Assembly (NCBI RefSeq): GCF_964019385.1
Contig: NC_088647.1
Location: forward strand, 6,984,428-7,048,427
Reading direction: 5' to 3'
Source of the DNA: Sycon ciliatum
Taxonomy: Eukaryota; Porifera; Calcarea; Leucosolenida; Sycettidae
DNA: 64,000 bases
Part shown: positions 56,831 through 64,000 of the stretch, piece after piece
How the letters are laid out: each line of letters starts with the position of its first letter
Position numbering within the stretch: position 1 is the first letter of the stretch
Notes under the pieces: model-generated
Seen by the model: the letters and a program-made list of their open reading frames with translations, nothing else
Database searches by the model: none
What the model was told of the DNA's origin: nothing
Position numbers and translations under genes: made by a program

Positions 56831-58880
56831 TATGGAATCGAGCATGAGTACGAGGACGAAAGTGCGGAATCGGAGCCCGACGCGCGCTAGCGCGGAGGGC
56901 TCCGATTCTAGCACTTGAGTCCGAGTACGAATGCTTTGATACCATTTCTGACATGCATGCTGAATCGGAGCACGCCTAGGCGTGCTCCGATTCAATCGGA
57001 GCACGCCTGGGCGTGCTCCGATTGGAAAATCGGAGACCTGCAAGCGCTCACAGGTCTTCAGTGGCTGATTCAAAGCACGGCAAGTCGCGCTAGGATTCGC
57101 TGTTGCCATGTCGATTGTCATGTGACATGTCAGAAGTATGGAATCGAGCATGAGTACGAGGACGAAAGTGCGGAATCGGAGCCGACGCGCGCTAGCGCGG
57201 AGGGCTCCGATTCTAGCACTTGAGTCCGAGTACGAATGCTTTGATACCATTTCTGACATGCATGCTGAATCGGAGCACGCCTAGGCGTGCTCCGATTCAA
57301 TCGGAGCACGCCTGGGCGTGCTCCGATTGGAAAATCGGAGACCTGCAAGCGCTCACAGGTCTTCAGTGGCTGATTCAAAGCACGGCAAGTCGCGCTAGGA
57401 TTCGCTGTTGCCATGTCGATTGTCATGTGACATATCAGAAGTATGGAATCGAGCATGAGTACGAGGACGAAAGTGCGGAATCGGAGCCCGACGCGCGCTA
57501 GCGCGGAGGGCTCCGATTCTAGCACTTGAGTCCGAGTACGAATGCTTTGATACCATTTCTGACATGCATGCTGAATCGGAGCACGCCTAGGCGTGCTCCG
57601 ATTCAATCGGAGCACGCCTGGGCGTGCTCCGATTGGAAAATCGGAGACCTGCAAGCGCTCACAGGTCTTCAGTGGCTGATTCAAAGCACGGCAAGTCGCG
57701 CTAGGATTCGCTGTTGCCATGTCGATTGTCATGTGACATGTCAGAACAATGCTTCTGACATGTCACATGACAATCGACATGGCAACAGCGAATCCTAGCG
57801 CGACTTGCCGTGCTTTGAATCAGCCACTGAAGACCTGTGCATGTGAGCGCTTGCAGGTCTCCGATTGAATCGGAGCACGCCTAGGCGTGCTCCGATTCAG
57901 CCATCAGAGGCCGCTTTTTTTTTTTTTTTTTTTTTTTTTTTTGATGGAGAGTCTCCAACTGCAACCAATGCTGCTACCCGTGCTCTTACAGCGCCAACAA
58001 CGAGCGTTCAGCGATCACAGCAGCAGACTGAGTTCCACGATCCCGACATTGATGAGTACATCGCAACTTGTGACCCAACAGTGCAATCCCCAACTCACCA
58101 ACGGTCTCTGATGCAGAAAGCTACGAAGACCATCAACTTTTCCGGAGCTCAGTTTGGTGCAAACTGCAATGTTCACCTGCACCTGTAGGCTGTAGGCTGT
58201 AGTCACTGCGAAGAAGAGAAGCTGAACTGACCTGGTTTTTAGCTGACTAGACCGCCCTTGTTTTATCTCTGTGTTGTGACTGTGTACATTAGTCATTATG
58301 TAACATGTCTGAAGTACTAAACTGGCGACTAGTTGTGTTCCTTGTCTGGTCTAGTGTGCGTGCCTTGAGTAGGTAGATCTACTAGGTATGTGTGAAGTAC
58401 TACAATCATGTAGTAGTACTAGTAGTACGAAGTAGTTCGTGCAATGCATGTCAGAAATGGTATCAAAGCATTCGTACTCGGACTCAAGGGCTAGAATCGG
58501 AGCCCTCCGCGCTAGCGCGCGTCGGGCTCCGATTCCGCACTTTCGTCCTCGTACTCATGCTCGATTCCATACTTCTGACATGTCACATGACAATCGACAT
58601 GGCAACAGCGAATCCTAGCGCGACTTGCCGTGCTTTGAATCAGCCACTGAAGACCTGTGAGCGCTTGCAGGTCTCCGATTTTCCAATCGGAGCACGCCCA
58701 GGCGTGCTCCGATTGAATCGGAGCACGCCTAGGCGTGCTCCGATTCAGCATGCATGTCAGAAATGGTATCAAAGCATTCGTACTCGGACTCAAGTGCTAG
58801 AATCGGAGCCCTCCGCGCTAGCGCGCGTCGGGCTCCGATTCCGCACTTTCGTCCTCGTACTCATGCTCGATTCCATACTT
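56831..58880. mobile_element. Fold-back structure built from about 305-bp palindromic subrepeats
   Basis: The left arm has three direct copies of a 305-306 bp unit (starts at 56831, 57137, 57442) and then a partial inverted copy (57752-57900). The right arm (58447-58880) has about 1.4 copies in inverse orientation. The centre (57914-58440) starts with a T run of about 28. Each unit contains palindromes, including a 30-bp perfect one centred on GCCTAGGC, and GACGCGCGCTAGCGC. Copies are almost identical. Long inverted arms of subrepeats recall Foldback/Galileo-type DNA transposons; a satellite is the alternative. The long open frames across it exist only because the unit is a multiple of three. 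Confidence 0.6.
57943..58188 (+). other. Short open stretch between the fold-back arms
   Basis: Without an ATG, the frame reads through SVQRSQQQTEFHDPDIDEYI and ends KTINFSGAQFGANCNVHLHL. It is not recognised. It may be the 3' end of a captured host gene or simply chance. Confidence 0.2.
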
Positions 58881-58885
58881 CAAGC

Positions 58886-59907
58886 ACTTGTAATAATTCT
58901 TACACCCGTTGCTCATAGTCATGCAGTACAGACCCACTGCTGTATTGTGGTGTGACCTGCATGACGATTGTAGACCGTGGACGACTGGCTGTGCATGCAG
59001 CATACAATTACAAACCCTGCTCAGTCTCTTGTAGCATAATAATACATGACTTGTATTGTTAAAATATTCCTGTGATTGTGAACGCTGAGGAGCTTCTCAG
59101 ACTTGTAGACTGCACCTTCCTGCAAAATGTGCAGCAATATTTTCAGTTGTCTCTTGAGTTGTATTGATTGCTGGGACTTCCGCTTCTCCCTGGATCCGAA
59201 ATAATAGTTCCAGTCGCACTGGAAGCAGCGGCGCATTGCTCCTGGTCTTTCCTTCCGAGCCTTGACTTCAGTTCTCCACCTGCACCTGGCACCTGCACCT
59301 GAAAAACGTAGGCAGCAAGGGAAGTAGCTACAATGTAGTTTGTACCTAACTTCTTGCTACATCGATAATCATGCAGGATTCCTGGTATGTAGCTCACTAG
59401 CTAGCTGCACTGCTTCCCTCAGCTCAATGCGTCATGTCACGTGCATGTAGCAACCACAGCGTCGCGGTAACTGTCTGTGTATTGAACTACACTATTCTAG
59501 TGCTCTTTCAACTCCGGCACCAGCTAGCTACCAAGAGATCACGTCCGTTGATCACACGACCGCAGTATACTAGTACAATAGTAGTCTGTGATCTTGACAC
59601 CTTTCCTTATATCTGCCCGTCTCCATCCATAATAATTATGTTTGTTTTGGAATATCTTTCGGACCAGAGAAGCAGTTCCCGCAAAGCATTGTGTTTGAGA
59701 CGATTGAATTGGTTGACGTTCCTCGCTTCCAACGCCGCGTCGTGATAAAACCATGGGAGGCTAATTGTTCCAAACTCCAAGAAAACGTCCCCACCGTAGA
59801 ACTAACCAGCGTTTCTATGATCATGATAATGTCCTTTGTCGTATTGGAGTTGTCAACAACGGATCTTCCGAAAACTTCCAGGTGAATATTGCAACCGCTG
59901 GAGAAGG
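58886..59907. other. Upstream of the terminal secreted-protein gene; nothing recognised
   Basis: No supported gene. CACCTGCACCTG-type motifs occur near 59280. The promoter of the next gene should lie in the right part. Confidence 0.4.
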
Positions 59908-60276
59908 ATGAACGACCATCCCCGCGGCCAGCTGCACATGGCGGCATCAGTGCTCATAGGTGTCCTGTGCCTTAGCTTTCTGGTCCCGATCAGAGGCCAG
60001 GTGCCACAGGTGGACACCGGCTTGAGCGCCACGTCCACCATCGCGTGCAACGCTACCTCGACGGACACCGGTATAGCTTGGTTCGGTGTGCTGTATCTGC
60101 ACCAGACCGGAGCGGCGAGCAGCTTTGCCGACTACACTTTCCAAATCATCGGTGGTTTCTTATCAGACACATCATCGGCAGCGTTCTACGGTCCTGGCTT
60201 TGGAAATGTCAACGGGTCTCTTCACTCCATCTATGATGAAAGCGATCCGCCAGCAGGGGGAGCATCTTCGCCAAGC
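59908..60276 (+). CDS. Unrecognised secreted/membrane protein, exon 1 (signal peptide)
   Basis: Starts at ATG 59908 or the in-frame ATG 59938. A clear signal peptide (AASVLIGVLCLSFLVPIRG) is followed by an extracellular-looking region rich in Ser, Thr and Asn with N-glycosylation sites (NATS, NGSL) and few Cys. It ends in phase 0 at AGC/GTAAGT. Exons at 61801 and 63191 continue in compatible phases. I do not recognise the family. Confidence 0.65.
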
Positions 60277-61089
60277 GTAAGTAGTTCATTCATAATCATT
60301 CGCGAGTATCATGGCTCCTGCACCGTGGCGGAAAGCATTTCCAATAACGGGTCGAAGTAAGGGCTGCTGTGTGTGTGTGTGAAGCACGCCATGGTTCATG
60401 GGGATTCGCGCTTGTATTTTTGAGGACAGTGCACTGGAAAACACTCGGAAAGAGGTGGATGGTGTTTCGTCAAGTTTCCAGAGCGGATGTGCACACTTCA
60501 GTGAAATTTCATTATGACTGCATAAGCAAATATATGACGGCGAATATCTGAGGTGCCGAGGTGAGATTACATCCAAATACATGTACTTCCGAAGTAGAAG
60601 ACAATAAACCACTATGGTCCTATGGGGTGCGGGTAGTAGGGAACTGGCCCAGGCAGGGGACAGCAAGTACACAGGGAAGTGAGTGTTCCCCTTCCTTTGG
60701 CCTTGTGCCTTTGGAGTAGACTGCTTGCACCCATCTCTCAAGTTATCACCCTCAGTCAGTGTTAGGCTATTGCTCACCTTTACGATCCCCATCCCACCCT
60801 CTTTACACCTTGAGCGCGCAGTCCTGCCCCATGTTGGCGTTCACCCTCCAAGTTATCATTTTCCCAAGACAGCTTCCTAGCCTTCACTGCTTACTGCAGC
60901 GCCAAGTGTTCACACTCACCCAATTCCCTATATACTCTAGTGCTGTTCCCTACCGACGCCACTGAGGTATAAAGTAGCCCGTTTCTGTTTCTCATCATCA
61001 ATTACCTGATCATCGAACTGCCATGCCACACACAGGCACAAACCGGCTCTGGTGTTACAGCTGATTCCAAGTGCTTCCTTGTCTTCTAG

Positions 61090-61259
61090 GTGCCAAGGAT
61101 TGCTTTGCGTCCAGCGTATTGAGCACTGCTCCAGAAATTAGTGCCACTTCGGCTTTCTCCCTGATGAGAAAGCTATTTTTAAATATTTTCAGCGCCTATG
61201 AGCAAACTGTGATGTACTGCATTGATGAAAATAACCGTTGCAGGCTAGGAAATGCGTGG
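61090..61259 (+). CDS. Possible extra or alternative exon
   Basis: After an acceptor-like TTGTCTTCTAG, the frame reads AKDCFASSVLSTAPEIS and ends near LGNAW at a GTAAGC donor-like site, with three further Cys. Its entry phase does not fit exon 1, so it is either an alternative exon, another gene, or chance. Confidence 0.25.
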
Positions 61260-61417
61260 AGTAAGCAATGCTTCAACAAGATAGTGGAATCTCTCTATTA
61301 CTCGTGTGGCTGAAAAGCTGACGGTCAGACCTATACATGTACTACCACTGAGGAATGTATCCTGATTTCCGAGTGATGACTTGTTTGGGAGCAGACAGCT
61401 GGGACTCAATATATGCC

Positions 61418-61486
61418 CTGTACCTAGGGTGCAGGTGGCCCTGTATCTAGGATGCAGGTGGCCCTGTATCTAGGATGCAGGTGGCT
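61418..61486. repeat. 23-bp tandem repeat, three copies
   Basis: CTGTATCTAGGATGCAGGTG-type units start at 61418, 61441 and 61464. Confidence 0.9.
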
Positions 61487-61800
61487 TTTATTGAAATGCA
61501 TCAGCTAAGAGATAGTCTACAGTAATGGGAAACAGGTATTGCCATGACATACATGTAGAGAGGCGGCCTCCAGTACAGTGCCTAGTGCGCACAGCTAGTT
61601 CTCTAGCTCGAACTGTACAATTGTGACACACATTGTACTGCTTGAAGTACAATGTCATGTATATGCACCAATACTGTAGAATTAAGGCAGATTCCCGTGT
61701 GAAACATCCGTCATGTGTTCAGGGTTCACAACTTATATGCAATAAATCATTTTAACTCATAGGTTCAATTGACCGATTCCCTTCGCCTCATTGTGTACAG

Positions 61801-61915
61801 ATAACAGGTCAGTGGTTGACGATATCAGCAACGGACGTGGTGCTGTTCTACGCCGGCCTAGTGCAAGTTCACGTACAGCTCATTGATAATGTCACACTGA
61901 ACGGATCTTGCCAGT
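61801..61915 (+). CDS. Unrecognised secreted/membrane protein, exon 2
   Basis: Bounded by acceptor TTGTGTACAG and donor CAGT/GTGAGT. 115 bases, entering in phase 0 and leaving in phase 1. Encodes ITGQWLTISATDVVLFYAGL and then VQVHVQLIDNVTLNGSC, with two N-glycosylation sites (NVT, NGS), in keeping with an ectodomain. Confidence 0.6.
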
Positions 61916-62832
61916 GTGAGTAACTGATCCGTGACTGCGTTGATAGCTGATCACAGACTATGTTATGTGTTCATGTATGGTTACAGTGCTGCACAGTGAA
62001 AGGCGCGTGATCTAGCGACGGTGAATGCCACGCCATGCGCTGTGCGGCCCTAGTCCTGGCAACACTGGGGTAGGTAGTGGTACAACACGCACACTTGATT
62101 CGTGGGATTGGATGTCACTGAGCAGCACTGTAGTATGTACAGCCGTGTGTATCCCGGCTTTGTCGGTTATCCAAGCAAGTCGGACATCCAACAACCTTGC
62201 TAGTCGGTCCCTTTTGTGAAACACTTCATACTGTCAGAACGGCGATGCTAAAGCCATCGAAGATAAAGCTGGCTGTGCCGGATAGTGATCAGAAAGCCTG
62301 AAGCCTGTTGTGAAATACATGATGGTGGGCAATCCCATCAGCATTAGCCATTGATCTAATATTATATTTATAAGCACTTCAGTTGCCTACGTTGTCATTT
62401 CTACCGTTGTGTACATTTAGGGCATCTGAAGCTTGCATAGTGTTTTCACCCTGGTGATGTTCCAGGCCCGGAACTTTGGTAGCGTGTGAATCTATTCACG
62501 GTAAAGAGACCGTTGTTGGAGATGGAGGAGTGAAGTTTTTTTTACATGTGGTGTCAGTCGTCCAACATTTTCAACTATGCAACAAGGCCCATTCCCGGAG
62601 TGGGAAGATAAATAACACTTTCGAATTTCCAGCAAACAGTTCACTGTGCCTGTCCCTTAATTCTATAGTGCTACCTTCACACACAGAAGTCAGAGTCACG
62701 GGTTGGTGGTAAAATCTGAGTTTCACCCTGAGCGATATCCAGGCACCATAAATGGAGTGGCAACTGACCATTGTGAGTTCTGTGTAAGGAAGAGCTCTAG
62801 TCCCTCTAACCCCTCTAACCCGGGCAGTAACC

Positions 62833-63057
62833 ATGGTTTCGAGTAATGTAAAACGTCTACTGTGTAGTGTAGTGTTCATTCTATCGCACGCGGCAGATTC
62901 TGAAGCTATGAGTCGTTTGTCTCGTGCTCACTGCCAATTCTGCGGTGATTTGGTGTTGTACCGGGCTTGTGATGGCAAGTCTTGGTCATTTTGTATGGCA
63001 AAACTGCAGCTGGAAGACATTATTGCAAGCAATATCATAGAGAACTGGCATGACTTG
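62833..63057 (+). CDS. Possible first exon of a small secreted Cys-containing protein
   Basis: The ATG has a good context (ACCATGG). 75 codons begin with a plausible signal peptide (VKRLLCSVVFILSHAADSEA), then CQFCGDLVLYRACDGKSW, and end at a GTGAGT donor in phase 0. The long frame of the next exon (63191) needs another phase, so this is not simply part of the same transcript. Could be chance. Confidence 0.3.
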
Positions 63058-63190
63058 GTGAGTTGAGTTGAGCAGAACACATCAGTGGTGAACATGAACT
63101 GAATCATTTATCTATTTCTGAGGTAGTCATAGTCAGCATGGAAAACCTGTGTGTTCTCTGGTGTGTTCTTTGCTCACTGCGTGCTTGCAG

Positions 63191-64000
63191 TTGTATCTGG
63201 TCAGGGACAAGCACCCGCTATCACTGGACTCAATCAGCACATTTGCGACAAGGCCAACACCAACCTGCTGCCCATCACCTGGTGTCACTACCAGAACCCG
63301 TACGTCTCAGTGCTGCCAGTCAGTGACGTGCTCTACAGCAGCGACAGCTGTTTTGGCATCGAGTGCACGGTGAAAGATAACACTGGCATCCCGTACAACT
63401 GCTATTTGAATGGCGAGCGTGACTACCAACACCCGCACTCGGTCTGCGTCGGAGTTATGCGCTTCACGGCGTTTGAATCGTACACGAATCGCTACAGCAC
63501 CGTGACACCGTCTCGCGATGTGCACAATCGCACCCTGTATCCGTATCCATTTGTCTTCACCGTCATGGGACTGGAAACGGGACGCATGGTGGCTAACGTC
63601 GTCAACAACCTGGCGCACGCGGTCGGAGACAGCCAGTTCCTGTATGGTCAGCAGAACATCATGGTCAGACAGGCACACCGGTTCTCGGTCGAGCACCTCG
63701 TCTCGCTGGGGTTCACTAACAACGCGGCGCTGGACACCGTTGGCCTGGTGGCGTCCAGTGACAACATCACAACACAGCTCGTGTACCTGAACATGGACGT
63801 ATGGCCACCCACCGGTATCAACATATGCCTCGATCTACAGCACACGCGCAATGGAGAAGAGCTCGTCTCGCTGCATCTGTGGGAGTCCACTGCTGACAAC
63901 CATACTGCTGTTCTATCCGTCCTTGTGAGAAAGTTTAATACATTCGTATATGAACTGCAACACTACTCCTTTGACTTTTCGAAAAGTTTCGAAAACTGTC
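63191..64000 (+). CDS. Unrecognised secreted/membrane protein, exon 3, running off the window
   Basis: Acceptor GTGCTTGCAG. The one base left by exon 2 plus two here keep the frame, which then stays open for over 240 codons: VSGQGQAPAITGLNQHICDK, SDVLYSSDSCFGIECTVKDN, YNCYLNGERDYQHPHSVCVG, HNRTLYPYPFVFTVMGLETG and NHTAVLSVLVRKF. Cys pairs and NRT, NIT and NHT sites point to an extracellular domain. A possible donor (CTT/GTGAGA) lies near 63927, so the exon may end there. No membrane segment is seen yet, and the family is not recognised. Confidence 0.65.

Noticed and set aside
57130-57732. 200-residue minus-strand frame across the 305-bp subrepeats
   Set aside because: The unit length is a multiple of three and the same nonsense sequence repeats. 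The inverse copies give the same frame. No family or codon signal.

Overview
The window is animal (metazoan) nuclear DNA. It has spliced genes with GT-AG introns, a RING/B-box (TRIM) ubiquitin ligase, a group-A bHLH factor, glycosaminoglycan-epimerase genes, CR1/L2-type LINEs, tRNA-derived repeats, many small TIR elements and long GA, GT and CT microsatellites. The repeat load and domain architectures suggest a marine invertebrate, possibly an early-branching lineage such as a sponge. The sequence alone does not settle the species.

Layout: 0-6.8 kb is repeat-rich and holds one likely exon of an unrecognised Cys-rich protein (minus strand, 2575-3048). A single-exon bHLH gene lies at 6882-9833. 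From 9.8 to 17 kb there is no clear gene, only MITEs, a tRNA-derived SINE and a minisatellite. From 17 to 48 kb lies a same-strand tandem cluster of three genes of the dermatan-sulfate epimerase-like (DSE/DSEL) family, here called A (16996-27340), B (32309-37328) and C (41977-47858). Each has two exons with the intron at the same place and in the same phase. Intron A (6.7 kb) is packed with transposons: a 4.2-kb LINE, a second LINE relic and a three-level nest of TIR elements. Between A and B sits a 2.7-kb TTAA-flanked, THAP-bearing DNA transposon that also carries a P2X7-C-terminal-like reading frame on the opposite strand. Between B and C a TRIM gene lies on the minus strand.

Downstream of C is a broken tyrosine-recombinase retroelement (48.5-53.4 kb) with the split direct repeats of the Ngaro/DIRS group. 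It is followed by a fold-back MITE, a 5'-truncated LINE, a 200-base assembly gap and a fold-back structure built from about 305-bp palindromic subrepeats (56.8-58.9 kb). From 59.9 kb to the end are three phase-compatible exons of an unrecognised secreted or membrane protein that runs off the window.

How the genes may work together: A, B and C would act in the secretory pathway on chondroitin/dermatan sulfate. A and C keep the epimerase catalytic residues. B has lost all three while keeping its reading frame, so it looks like a pseudo-enzyme paralogue. The three C-terminal sulfotransferase-like domains have degenerate cofactor motifs. The bHLH and TRIM genes have no visible functional tie to the cluster.
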